Shown here: piece after piece, positions 36,185 to 43,987 of the stretch | Layout of the letters: each line of letters starts with the position of its first letter | Numbering within the stretch: the stretch's first letter is position 1 | Source: JAPOUP01 sp965199865 | GTDB taxonomy: Bacteria; Pseudomonadota; Alphaproteobacteria; Rhodobacterales; Rhodobacteraceae | DNA: 64,000 nucleotides | Direction: 5' to 3' | NCBI GenBank assembly: GCA_965199865.1 | Contig: CBDATU010000011.1 | Location: forward strand, 310,001-374,000 | Made by a program: the position numbers and the translations under genes | The notes under the pieces: model-generated | What the model saw: only the letters and a program-made list of their open reading frames with translations | The model's database searches: none | Told to the model about the DNA's origin: nothing

Positions 36185-37111
36185 TTACAAATTTTCATCA
36201 AAATAATCATCGTCAATTTGCATAACTTTGTAGTGACTCCGCTCGCGTGCTCCAACTCCATGCTGAACCATAAGTTGTGCCAATTCTTCGCCGTCAATCA
36301 ACGCGATCCGCTTCGGGCTCTTCTCCACAAACTCTTTGGCGCTCTGCGTGAAGCTGGAGGTTGTGACGAACACGCCTTTGTTTGCCCCCGCCGCATCGAT
36401 TGCGCCGGCGAAGTCGCGCAGGTCGCTTGGGCCTACGGACTTTTTATCTTCGTACTTCTTCGTTTGTAGATGGATGCGCTCCAGGCCGAGTGCGTCCTCG
36501 AAAATATAGCCGTCGATACCACCATCGCCTGACCGGCCGGTGACATAGCCCTTCGACGCGTCGCCGCCCCCGTAACCCATCGTGATCAACAGTTTTACAG
36601 CCACCTTCTCGAGAAACCCGGATGTCGCATTCCGAACACGTTGCAGCATGTCGGCTTCCAATGCGCTACGTAACTGCTGGTTGGCACGCTGGAGCGCTTC
36701 CTCGGGCGTGTCCATAGGCTCTGCCGAATGCGTGGTTACAGCGTCTTCATTCGAAGGTGACACGCCCTTGCCAGACCTCCATGCGACATAGGCAGGGTAC
36801 TTTTTGAGATACTCCATATCGATGTGGGGCGGGGGATCCGCGAGCAGCCTTTTGCCCTCCGCCGTCAATCGGTACACTCCTCGTTGTGTCTTTTCTGTAA
36901 TGCCTGCAATTCCAAGATACACTAAGACCCAGCTCACTCGGTTGGTGAATTTGGGTTGACTGCCGCTAGGCATACTTTCTCGGATATCTTCAGGTGTCAG
37001 ACCTTCGGCGGAAGCTATACGCTCTCGCAATTCCGCCACCGTCGTCTCCTGGTGGTTGGCGAGAGCCTTGACAGCCGGAAGCATAAGCGACTGGAAGTCT
37101 GGTACAGCCAT
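36185..37111 (-). CDS. mrr: Mrr-type restriction endonuclease
   Basis: A 308-residue protein with the two-domain plan of Mrr. An N-terminal winged helix (about residues 1-95; MLPAVKALANHQETTVAELR) is followed by a linker and a C-terminal PD-(D/E)XK nuclease domain, with GRSGDGGIDGYI supplying the catalytic Asp and LQTKKYEDK the Q-x-K. Mrr enzymes cut DNA with foreign methylation, as stand-alone type IV restriction. The start at 37111 has GGAG at 9 bp; an upstream in-frame ATG at 37138 is possible. No methylase or specificity subunit is adjacent. Confidence 0.88.
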   Translation of the reverse strand: MAVPDFQSLMLPAVKALANHQETTVAELRERIASAEGLTPEDIRESMPSGSQPKFTNRVSWVLVYLGIAGITEKTQRGVYRLTAEGKRLLADPPPHIDMEYLKKYPAYVAWRSGKGVSPSNEDAVTTHSAEPMDTPEEALQRANQQLRSALEADMLQRVRNATSGFLEKVAVKLLITMGYGGGDASKGYVTGRSGDGGIDGYIFEDALGLERIHLQTKKYEDKKSVGPSDLRDFAGAIDAAGANKGVFVTTSSFTQSAKEFVEKSPKRIALIDGEELAQLMVQHGVGARERSHYKVMQIDDDYFDENL

Positions 37112-37287
37112 CAGTTCGCACTCCATTTTCTCATGCATGTTCTCTTTCGTGACGACCAAATTCGATAGCCCTAGAAACTCCAATTAAGCCTTCTGGCAAA
37201 GAGGGCCGCCCGACGCACCTCAGGTTTAGGCCGTCCTATCCTCAGGCAGCAGCCGTGTGACACGTGACCTCAAGGAACGGTTCACAC

Positions 37288-38568
37288 TCAGTTATGAATC
37301 TTCTCAATCCGTAGCATACGGCCGGCAACGATTGCGACGATCGCGGCGAAGAAGCTTAGAAGAGCGCCCATTTTGGCTGCCGCCTGGACGGACATGCCTT
37401 CAAGGACGACAGATCCATCGAATGCGACCGAGGCGATGAACAGTGAGACCGTGAAGCCAATGGCGGCAACGAAGCCAATGACGAACAGATCCGATGTCCG
37501 CATGTTCTGTGGCAGGCCGAGTTTCAGCGGATAAGCGGCAATCCAGCCAAACAGGGCGATGCCAATGGGCTTTCCGATCAGTAGACCCGCCAATACCAGC
37601 CAGGTCGGTGCGCTGATCACAGAGAACTCAACGCCGGCGTTGAGAAGCCCAAAGAAAAACAGAATGACCTCGACAGGGTATTTCAGCTTGTGCTCGATGT
37701 AGTTCAAAAGATCGTGCAGATATTGTTCGGCTTCGCTGAAGATACCGAAAGCGCGGTCGGCATGGGGAATGGTAGGCACGATGGGCAGGAGACCCAATGC
37801 CGGGTGGAGTCCGCTTTGCTGAAAACCGTACCAGCTGAGCACTCCAGCGAATGCATAGGGCCAGAAGGACAGCTTCTCCCGAACCCATGTCGAACGCATG
37901 CGCAGTTGGTCCCCTCTGTCGAGATGGCGTGGCAACCAGTTGAACAGGAGGAACACGCCCAGAGCCGCGCCGAAGGACAGAAGCAGCCACACCGGAAGGA
38001 CATCGCCGCTTGGGTAGAATACCGCGAGGATCAGTAGGCCGGCAGCGTCGTCGGCGATCGCCAGTAGCAGGAGGAAACGTACGGCCGGATGACCAGCTCC
38101 GAACACGATGCGACCCACAACATAGGAAAATGCAATGTCGGTCGCAGTAGGGATTGCCCAGCCTCGTTGCACGGCGTCGTAGGTGTCGGAGCCCAGAATG
38201 GCCGCGAGACCGAGATAGACCGTGATCGGCCCCAGCATGCCGCCCGCCGTGGCGAAAAGGGGAGTCGCCGCCTTGCGTCCGCGCAGACTTCCGTTCTCGA
38301 GGATGACGGCTTCCCAGACTTCCTTGGCGGCGATGGCGAAGAAGAAGGCCATCAGCACATCGTTCACAAGGTAATGTAACGTCAGAGTGCGGTGAATCTC
38401 TCCGTGCTCGTCATAATGGGCATGGCCGATGATGAAATCATCGAAAAGGACAAACTCGACGAAGTCGTGATAGCTATGTGGGGAGATGTTGGCCCAGATC
38501 AGCGCGAGCAACGCGCCTGCAACAAGCAGTACCGAATAGGTAGTGACGAAGTTCCAAACTCGATACAT
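37288..38568 (-). CDS. nhaA: Na+/H+ antiporter NhaA
   Basis: A 426-residue inner-membrane antiporter that exports Na+ (and Li+) in exchange for protons. About twelve membrane segments; the ion-binding aspartate pair lies in LLAIADDAAGLLILAVFYP, and TATDIAFSYVV matches the TM4 assembly motif. The start at 38568 is preceded by GGGAGA; the upstream frame is leader sequence. The leader has candidate RNA structure (listed separately). The downstream gene on this strand is the Mrr-type nuclease, unrelated in function. Confidence 0.92.
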   Translation of the reverse strand: MYRVWNFVTTYSVLLVAGALLALIWANISPHSYHDFVEFVLFDDFIIGHAHYDEHGEIHRTLTLHYLVNDVLMAFFFAIAAKEVWEAVILENGSLRGRKAATPLFATAGGMLGPITVYLGLAAILGSDTYDAVQRGWAIPTATDIAFSYVVGRIVFGAGHPAVRFLLLLAIADDAAGLLILAVFYPSGDVLPVWLLLSFGAALGVFLLFNWLPRHLDRGDQLRMRSTWVREKLSFWPYAFAGVLSWYGFQQSGLHPALGLLPIVPTIPHADRAFGIFSEAEQYLHDLLNYIEHKLKYPVEVILFFFGLLNAGVEFSVISAPTWLVLAGLLIGKPIGIALFGWIAAYPLKLGLPQNMRTSDLFVIGFVAAIGFTVSLFIASVAFDGSVVLEGMSVQAAAKMGALLSFFAAIVAIVAGRMLRIEKIHN

Positions 38569-38655
38569 GATACATCTCCCGCATCCCCCTAGGAAAGAGG
38601 GGATAGGGCAACTCCGACGTCGGGGCAACGAGGTTCCGGCAGGTCTTTCCACGAA
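38569..38655 (-). promoter_or_regulatory. Structured leader of nhaA, possible Li+/Na+ riboswitch
   Basis: The 87 bp between the permease stop and nhaA contain, on the nhaA strand, GTTGCCCC, the palindrome CCGACGTCGG, GTTGCCC, a 6-bp stem ATCCCC/GGGGAT around CTCTTTCCTA-type loop sequence, and GCGGGAGATG running into the ribosome site. Leaders of nhaA genes in proteobacteria often carry the nhaA-I RNA, described as a lithium riboswitch. I cannot confirm the match by eye. Confidence 0.35.
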
Positions 38656-39696
38656 TTACGCAATGACGTTCCAGGCGATGCCCGCGATGATTGCGCCGAC
38701 AAAGGCAAAGCCGAGATAGGCGGAGAACACCCGAGGTTTCACGAGAGCCCAGACAGCAATGGCGGCGGGAATGCAGCTGACACCTCCGGCGATGACGAAG
38801 GACATGGCCGCGCCATTCGACATTCCCTGTGCGAGAAGTGCGTCCACCAGCGGTACGGCGGCGTAGCCGTTCAGATAGGCCGGAGCTCCGACCAGGGCTG
38901 CCAGAAAGATCGGAGCCAACCCGCTACCTCCAAGCACCGTCGCGATCAGTTCGGCTGGTATGTTTTCCAGCATGATCGCTTCGATGAGATAGGCAAGCAG
39001 CAGCCATTTGCCCAGGAACAGCGCGTTATCGACGGTCGTATCCCGGAACACGCGCCTGCGATCCGCCTCTCGCCAGAAGGCCCAGCTCGGGTGACCGGAA
39101 AACGGGCTGGGACGACCGCAGCAGGAGCCGCAGCGTGCTGTCTGACGCTCCTTCAGCGGGTTGGCGAAAATCATGCTATGCGTGAGTGACTTGACAGCGA
39201 ATCCACCCATTAGGCCGACGCCGATGGCGGCAATGGTCTTTGCTATGGCGAAGTCCCATCCCAGGGTTCCGGAAGTGATGAGGAACATCGCAGGATCCAT
39301 TAGCGGAGAGCTGAGCCAGAACGCCATGACTGCCGACAGTGGACAGCCGAGGGCCAGAAGCGCGGCGATAAACGGAATCACCTCGCAGGAACAGAACGGG
39401 GAAAGTCCACCGAGAAGCGCGGCAAGCAGTATCATCCGCGCCTCGTATCCCTCGAAGGCTTTGGCGAGTAAAGCCTCCGCCCCAGTCGCTTTCATGTAGG
39501 CAACGGAAAGCACGGCGAACACAATGAAGACTCCGGTATGGGCGATCGCGTTTCCGGCAAAGAAGACTGTGGGCCATAGCTGGCTTGGGTCGACCAGGGC
39601 AAGTGCCACTGGAATCGCAACGATCGCAAGCAGCACTTTGTCGATTCTTTTCCATAGCCCCTGTCTGTTGGGCAGCTGCTGGGTCAGTTCAGTCAT
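38656..39696 (-). CDS. Permease of the ArsP/DUF318 family
   Basis: A 346-residue membrane protein with eight or more hydrophobic segments. The motif SPFCSCEVIPFIAALLALG is the family hallmark (PxCSCxVxP), with a second half-repeat around GVSCIPAAIAVWAL. A cytoplasmic loop has clustered cysteines (ARCGSCCG). Members export organoarsenicals or other metalloids. Its start overlaps the arsR-type gene by 8 bp, so they are one operon under that repressor. Confidence 0.85.
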   Translation of the reverse strand: MTELTQQLPNRQGLWKRIDKVLLAIVAIPVALALVDPSQLWPTVFFAGNAIAHTGVFIVFAVLSVAYMKATGAEALLAKAFEGYEARMILLAALLGGLSPFCSCEVIPFIAALLALGCPLSAVMAFWLSSPLMDPAMFLITSGTLGWDFAIAKTIAAIGVGLMGGFAVKSLTHSMIFANPLKERQTARCGSCCGRPSPFSGHPSWAFWREADRRRVFRDTTVDNALFLGKWLLLAYLIEAIMLENIPAELIATVLGGSGLAPIFLAALVGAPAYLNGYAAVPLVDALLAQGMSNGAAMSFVIAGGVSCIPAAIAVWALVKPRVFSAYLGFAFVGAIIAGIAWNVIA

Positions 39697-40009
39697 GTTC
39701 GTGTGCCTCATGGCCGGCTGTGGCATCAGCGCAGCATTCGGACAGCAGAAACCGCGACAGCGTCTTCATCTCGTCATACGCAGCTGCCGCACAGATGGTC
39801 GAGCGTCCCATGCGGGTTTGCGTGACAAGCCCGGCCTGGGTCAGGATCTTCATGTGATGGGTAAGCGTCGATCCTGTCACCCCGGAGCGAGTGCCGAGCT
39901 CTCCGATACTCAGTCCTGCTGGCCCGGCACGCACAAGTGTGTTCAGAACTCCGAGCCGCTGCTCCGATCCGAGTGCGGCGAAAGTCGACGCGGCATCCTT
40001 GATGGACAT
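39689..40009 (-). CDS. ArsR-family metalloregulatory repressor
   Basis: A 106-residue winged-helix repressor (AALGSEQRLGVLNTLVRAGP, then LGTRSGVTGSTLTHHMKILT as recognition helix). The C-terminus SECCADATAGHEAHEHD holds a Cys pair and several His, a plausible metal sensor site distinct from the classic CVC in the recognition helix. The start at 40009 has AAGAG at proper distance; an in-frame ATG at 40033 touches the operator and is less likely. It controls itself and the following permease. Confidence 0.88.
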   Translation of the reverse strand: MSIKDAASTFAALGSEQRLGVLNTLVRAGPAGLSIGELGTRSGVTGSTLTHHMKILTQAGLVTQTRMGRSTICAAAAYDEMKTLSRFLLSECCADATAGHEAHEHD

Positions 40010-40034
40010 GTCTGACTCTTGATGCGGTTCCATG

Positions 40035-40060
40035 ATTCGATATTTCTAGAATTATCGAAT
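40035..40060. promoter_or_regulatory. Operator of the ArsR-permease operon
   Basis: A 26-bp inverted repeat with half-sites ATTCGATATTTCT and AGAATTATCGAAT: 12 of 13 pairs match. The ATTCGATA arms are typical of ArsR-family operators. It lies 25 bp upstream of the preferred arsR start, overlapping where the promoter should be. Confidence 0.8.
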
Positions 40061-40397
40061 CGTTGTCAAGCTGCGCTCGCCCATTGACTTCCGCCGGTTT
40101 CAGTTTCGTGGAACTTCAGGTAATGGCGGGAGGAAAAAACTTCTGCCTCGATCCGGTGGCCTGACTCGGTGGGGGAATCGGTTCACCGCAGTGTTTCCGG
40201 CGGGAAGCGAAATGACGAATGGCAGCCATACGAGGAAACGTGCTCCGCTGGTATCCATCGCTACCCGATGTGCCGGCCCGGCGGGACCTGCTATTTCCGC
40301 CCCGACGGCATTCGGTCAGGGATGTTTTCCGCTCACAGACTCCCGTATACACATCCTCCCTTTCCCGTATATGGTATTTTCTCCGGTGTGTGGCACT

Positions 40398-40426
40398 GCA
40401 CTGATCTCCATTCTGGAGATCAGTGC
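40398..40426. repeat. Strong palindromic hairpin
   Basis: GCACTGATCTCC and its exact complement GGAGATCAGTGC form a 12-bp stem around a 5-base loop. No T-run follows on either strand, and no gene ends here, so it does not look like an ordinary terminator. It could be a REP-like sequence or a leader structure of the TRAP operon. Confidence 0.6.
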
Positions 40427-40570
40427 GTCGTTCAGGTCAAATCCGCTTAACCGAATCTCACTGGATTCCATTAGGCCGACAAACCCGGAAAACGCACGGA
40501 ATCGACGGGTGGAATCCACTATAGGCGTCAGCGTGGGAAAGTCCTCGTGATTTCGCAATAGTCATTGACA

Positions 40571-40588
40571 ATACTAGAAGACTAGTAT
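40571..40588. promoter_or_regulatory. Palindromic operator of the TRAP operon
   Basis: ATACTAGAAGACTAGTAT is an inverted repeat of 7-bp arms (ATACTAG/CTAGTAT) around AAGA. TTGACA, a consensus -35 hexamer, is immediately upstream at 40565-40570, so a repressor bound here would block transcription of the TRAP operon 47 bp downstream. The A/T-CTAG core fits GntR- or LacI-type regulators; none is encoded next to it. Confidence 0.65.
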
Positions 40589-40634
40589 CCATTTCGAGGA
40601 TAGAGGTTTGCATCATGATCCAAGGGAGGACAGC

Positions 40635-41618
40635 ATGTACCAGAAATTCACCAGGCAGGCGCTTTGCGCGGTAACCGCCCTGTTGCTGTTAAGTGGCGTG
40701 GCCACGGCGGCGGAATGGCGGGGATGGAACATTCATGTCGATGGCTATCCAAATACCATAGCGATGGACAGGTTTGCCGAACTGCTGGCAGAGAAAACCG
40801 ACGGCGAAATCACCCTGCAGATGTTCCACGGCGGCACGCTCGGCAACCAGCCTGACGCGATCGAACAGGTGCGTCTGGGAGGACTGGAAATCGGCAACTT
40901 CAACCTTGGCCCTGTTGGCCCCGTCGCATCGGCGGCGAACGTCGTTTCGCTTCCCTTCATCTTTAAGGATGTCCCGCACATGTTCCGCGTTCTCGAAGGC
41001 GAGGGCGGCATGATGATCGCCGAGGGCATGGCGGCCAAGGGCCTCGTGCCGTTGGCCTGGTACGACGCCGGAGCGCGTTCCTTCTACAATGCGGAAAAGC
41101 CGATCAACTTGCCAGCGGATGTGTCTGGAATGAAGGTGCGGGTTATGAACAACGACCTTTATTCAGGCATGATCTCTCAACTTGGGGGTAACCCCTCCCC
41201 GATGGCCTTCGCTGAGGTCTACCAGGCACTCAAGACCGGAGTGGTCGATGGTGCGGAGAACAACTGGCCATCCTATGAATCGACCGGACATTTCGAGGTG
41301 GCCGGGTATTACTCGCTCAGCCAGCACCTGATCATTCCCGAATGCCTCTGCATTAACAGTGATGTCTACAACGGTTTGTCCGACGAGCTTAAGGCCAAGG
41401 TGACGGAGGCGGCCGTCGAATCTGCGGAACTGCAGCGCAGACTCTGGACCGAGCGCGAGGCCGTGAGCCGAGAGAAAGTCGAGGCCGCTGGCGTAGTCGC
41501 CAACGAAATCGCGGACAAGGCACCCTTCCAGGAAGCGATGGCCCCGGTCTACGAAGCCTTTCTGTCGGATAACCCGGATCTGCGACCGCTGGTTGAACTG
41601 ATCCAGGCGACAGACTAG
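40635..41618 (+). CDS. dctP: TRAP transporter substrate-binding protein
   Basis: A 327-residue periplasmic protein. Signal peptide of about 25 residues ending ATAA. The DctP core is clear: SGMKVRVMNNDLYSGMISQL with the carboxylate-binding Arg, then PMAFAEVYQALKTGVVDGAE and NNWPSYESTGHFEVAGYYSL. The latter signature is seen in TRAP proteins for hexuronates and other sugar acids, so that is the likely ligand class. GGGAGGA precedes the start. First gene of the complete dctPQM operon. Confidence 0.9.
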   Translation: MYQKFTRQALCAVTALLLLSGVATAAEWRGWNIHVDGYPNTIAMDRFAELLAEKTDGEITLQMFHGGTLGNQPDAIEQVRLGGLEIGNFNLGPVGPVASAANVVSLPFIFKDVPHMFRVLEGEGGMMIAEGMAAKGLVPLAWYDAGARSFYNAEKPINLPADVSGMKVRVMNNDLYSGMISQLGGNPSPMAFAEVYQALKTGVVDGAENNWPSYESTGHFEVAGYYSLSQHLIIPECLCINSDVYNGLSDELKAKVTEAAVESAELQRRLWTEREAVSREKVEAAGVVANEIADKAPFQEAMAPVYEAFLSDNPDLRPLVELIQATD

Positions 41619-41693
41619 GATTGCAGGGACTGGTGCCGCTGCGTCCGGCCTGCCGCCGGATTCACGCCGGATGCAGTCCATTGAGAGAGCGGC

Positions 41694-42230
41694 ATGGCCA
41701 GACAGCAGGTCCACCGGCACGCGTTAGCCTTCATCAGGGGAATGGATGCCGTTCTGGATGGAATCGCCGCGATATGCCGATTGCTGGCCGGTGCGTCCCT
41801 GGTTGTCCTCGCCGTCATCTTTGGCTGGCTCGTATTCGGTCGCTATGTACTGAATGCGACGCCGACCTGGGTTGAGCAGGTCGCTCTGCTGCTGGTCATG
41901 GTTATCGCTTTCATAGGTGCGGCTGTCGGCGTTCACGAACACTCGCATCTTTCCGTGACCACGCTGCGAAGTTCGGTGGCACCGCGTGTGCGATCGGTCT
42001 TCGTGGCCTTGACCGACCTGCTTCTGGCGGGTTTCGGACTGCTGACGCTATGGCATGGGGCGCAGCTCACGATGTTTAAATGGGATTCGGAAATCCCACT
42101 GATTCATGTGCCCGAGGGCCTGCGGTCGTTGCCTCTAACCCTCGGCGGTGGGCTGATCCTGCTCTTCTCGTTGGGCCATTTCCTGCGGTTTGCTATGGGG
42201 CGCGACATGCGCCGGGATATCATGCAGTAA
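41694..42230 (+). CDS. dctQ: TRAP transporter small permease
   Basis: A 178-residue membrane protein with four helices and the DctQ signature FGRYVLNATPTWVEQVALLL and HEHSHLSV. It works with the large permease DctM in Na+-driven uptake. It starts 75 bp after dctP and ends 9 bp before dctM. Length is normal, in contrast to the extended small permease at 21.1 kb. Confidence 0.9.
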   Translation: MARQQVHRHALAFIRGMDAVLDGIAAICRLLAGASLVVLAVIFGWLVFGRYVLNATPTWVEQVALLLVMVIAFIGAAVGVHEHSHLSVTTLRSSVAPRVRSVFVALTDLLLAGFGLLTLWHGAQLTMFKWDSEIPLIHVPEGLRSLPLTLGGGLILLFSLGHFLRFAMGRDMRRDIMQ

Positions 42231-42239
42231 GGAGTCTCG

Positions 42240-43523
42240 ATGGGGCTTCTCCTTCTTCTCGGTCTGTTTGCGTTCTGCGTCGTTGTCGGCGTACCGGTCG
42301 CATTCGCGCTTGGCATATCGGCCATAGCGGCGTTCTGGTACGAGGGACTGCCGCTGATGATCGGGTTCCAGAGGATCGTCAGTGGAATCAATGTCTTTTC
42401 GCTGATGGCGATTCCGTTTTTCATCTTCGCCGGAGAGCTGATGTTCCACGGCGGCATTGCCATGCGACTGGTCAGGTTCGCTTCGGCGGCCGTCGGGGCA
42501 GTCCGGGGCGGGCTTGGTATCGTCAACGTGTTTTCGTCTATGCTGTTTGGCGGCATCTCCGGGTCGGCGGTGGCCGATATTTCGGCGCTGGGGTCGATCT
42601 TGGTTCCAGTGATGAAGGAGAAGGGATATGACGCCGATTACGCCGTGAACGTCACCGTCACTTCGTCGATCGCTGGAATCATCATCCCACCCAGTCACAA
42701 CATGATCATCTTCGCCATCGCAGCAGGCGGGGGCATCTCGATCTCCAAGCTGTTCCTTGCCGGGATCCTTCCTGGCATATTGATGTGCCTGTGCCTGGCT
42801 GTGGCTGCATATCTGGTGGCGGTCCGGCGTGGCTACCCTGCCGAAAAGTTCCCCGGCTGGACCGCGCTCGGCATGAGTTTTGTCGGTGCCGCTCCCGGCC
42901 TGCTGACCGCCGTCATCATTGTAGGAGGCGTGCTGTCCGGGGTGTTCACTGTAACGGAATCCGGCGCATTCGGGACGATCTACGCATTCCTCGTGACACT
43001 GCTGGTCTATCGCAGCCTGAGCTGGACGAACTTCCGCATAGCCGTCAGGCAATCGGTCCGGACGACTGCCATGGTGATGATCCTGATCGCCTGCGCAGGC
43101 GCATTCGCATATATGCTGACATTCTATCGGGTGCCGGACAGGATGGTGGAGTTGCTGACCGGGATTACCGACAATCCGATCATGATTCTGCTGATGATCA
43201 ACGTCGTTCTGTTGGCTCTCGGGATGATCATGGACATGGCTGCCCTGATCCTCATCTGCACTCCGATCTTTCTACCGGTCGCCCACAGCCTCGGCATGGA
43301 TCCGCTGCAGTTCGGCATGATGCTGATGGTGAATCTGGGCCTCGGCCTGTGCACGCCGCCTGTGGGATCCTGCCTTTTCGTTGGCTGCGCCGTGGGAAAG
43401 CTGCCAATCGAAAGTGCGGTTCGCACGATCTGGCCATTCTATCTGGCGATCTTCGCCGCACTGATGATGATTACGTTCATTCCGGCGATCTCGTTGACGC
43501 TGCCGCGGTTGATCGGGTCCTGA
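42240..43523 (+). CDS. dctM: TRAP transporter large permease
   Basis: A 427-residue protein with about twelve membrane segments, the substrate- and ion-translocating subunit. Typical stretches are MLFGGISGSAVADISALGSI, GIIIPPSHNMIIFAIAAGGG, and NLGLGLCTPPVGSCLFVGCA. AGGAGT lies upstream of the start. The operon ends here, followed by an inverted repeat and the insertion-sequence nest. Confidence 0.92.
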   Translation: MGLLLLLGLFAFCVVVGVPVAFALGISAIAAFWYEGLPLMIGFQRIVSGINVFSLMAIPFFIFAGELMFHGGIAMRLVRFASAAVGAVRGGLGIVNVFSSMLFGGISGSAVADISALGSILVPVMKEKGYDADYAVNVTVTSSIAGIIIPPSHNMIIFAIAAGGGISISKLFLAGILPGILMCLCLAVAAYLVAVRRGYPAEKFPGWTALGMSFVGAAPGLLTAVIIVGGVLSGVFTVTESGAFGTIYAFLVTLLVYRSLSWTNFRIAVRQSVRTTAMVMILIACAGAFAYMLTFYRVPDRMVELLTGITDNPIMILLMINVVLLALGMIMDMAALILICTPIFLPVAHSLGMDPLQFGMMLMVNLGLGLCTPPVGSCLFVGCAVGKLPIESAVRTIWPFYLAIFAALMMITFIPAISLTLPRLIGS

Positions 43524-43538
43524 CTTCCGCGCTCGGCT

Positions 43539-43589
43539 CCCGGCCCTTTCCGAAACGAGGTCGGAGTCTGGGCGGTGGAAAGGGCCGGG
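43539..43589. terminator. Inverted repeat downstream of dctM
   Basis: CCCGGCCCTTTCC (43539-43551) and GGAAAGGGCCGGG (43577-43589) are exact complements 25 bp apart, starting 16 bp after the dctM stop. It can form a strong stem without a T-run, a plausible factor-assisted terminator or mRNA end stabiliser. Confidence 0.6.
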
Positions 43590-43626
43590 TGTCGCGCTTC
43601 GGAGCATCCATGTCTCCGTTCAAAGG

Positions 43627-43926
43627 GCTTCAGGTCATATCTTCAGCTTCCCGGTAGTTTCTCCACAGTTTTTCCACAGGCGGCATGACGGACCAGCCGC
43701 GCCCGTCGGGCGGCAGCGCGACCCCGGTGACCCTGTCCGCGTCCGTGAGTCGCTGGTGGAACCGCCCCATTGCCGGGTTCCGGTCCATGGCCGTCGCCGC
43801 GGCCATGCAGGGGACATCCCGGGCTGGCACCGCCCACCACGGACGTACCGTGTGCCCAACAGGGTTCCGCCGTCCCCCGCGAAGGGAGCGATGCCGATGG
43901 GTGGGGCCGTCTGGCCGCCCCTGAGG
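43627..43926 (-). pseudogene. IS110-family transposase, C-terminal remnant
   Basis: Minus-strand frames read LRGGQTAPPIGIAPFAGDGG, then TRYVRGGR, and after a shift ARDVPCMAAATAMDRNPAMG followed by RFHQRLTDADRVTGVAL, and finally VEKLWRNY. This matches the C-terminal part of IS110/IS1111-type transposases (QAA..GVAPF.RDSG, RGGRA.VR.ALYMAA..A.R.NP....FY.RL...GK). Frame changes and lost residues show it is dead. The left insertion element interrupts it at its upstream side. Confidence 0.8.
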
Positions 43927-43935
43927 GTCCCGGGC

Positions 43936-43960
43936 CTGTCACTATATATTAGTTGATTCC
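43936..43960. repeat. Left terminal inverted repeat of insertion sequence A
   Basis: Begins CTGTCACTATATATTAGTTG; its partner is the reverse complement of 46348-46372. The CTGTCACTA start and TTGA at positions 18-21 are also found in insertion sequence B. Confidence 0.88.
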
Positions 43961-43987
43961 ACAGGTCGCCCGTGCTACCTGATTCGC

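Larger units (their letters stand above)
40061..40634. other. Spacer between arsR operon and TRAP operon
   Basis: Both operons start outward from this region. It contains a strong hairpin (40398-40426) and a palindromic operator next to the TRAP start (40571-40588), each listed separately. A plus-strand fragment near 40255-40300 (MCRPGGTCYF) faintly recalls REP-associated transposases but is too short to call. Confidence 0.45.

Noticed and set aside
40200..40420. Remnant of a REP-associated tyrosine transposase
   Set aside because: Only about ten residues (RPGGTCYF) resemble the family and the catalytic HUH motif is not visible.
42135..43052. Minus-strand open frame of 305 codons within dctQM
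   Set aside because: Antisense to TRAP permease genes; highly polar, biased composition typical of a shadow frame.
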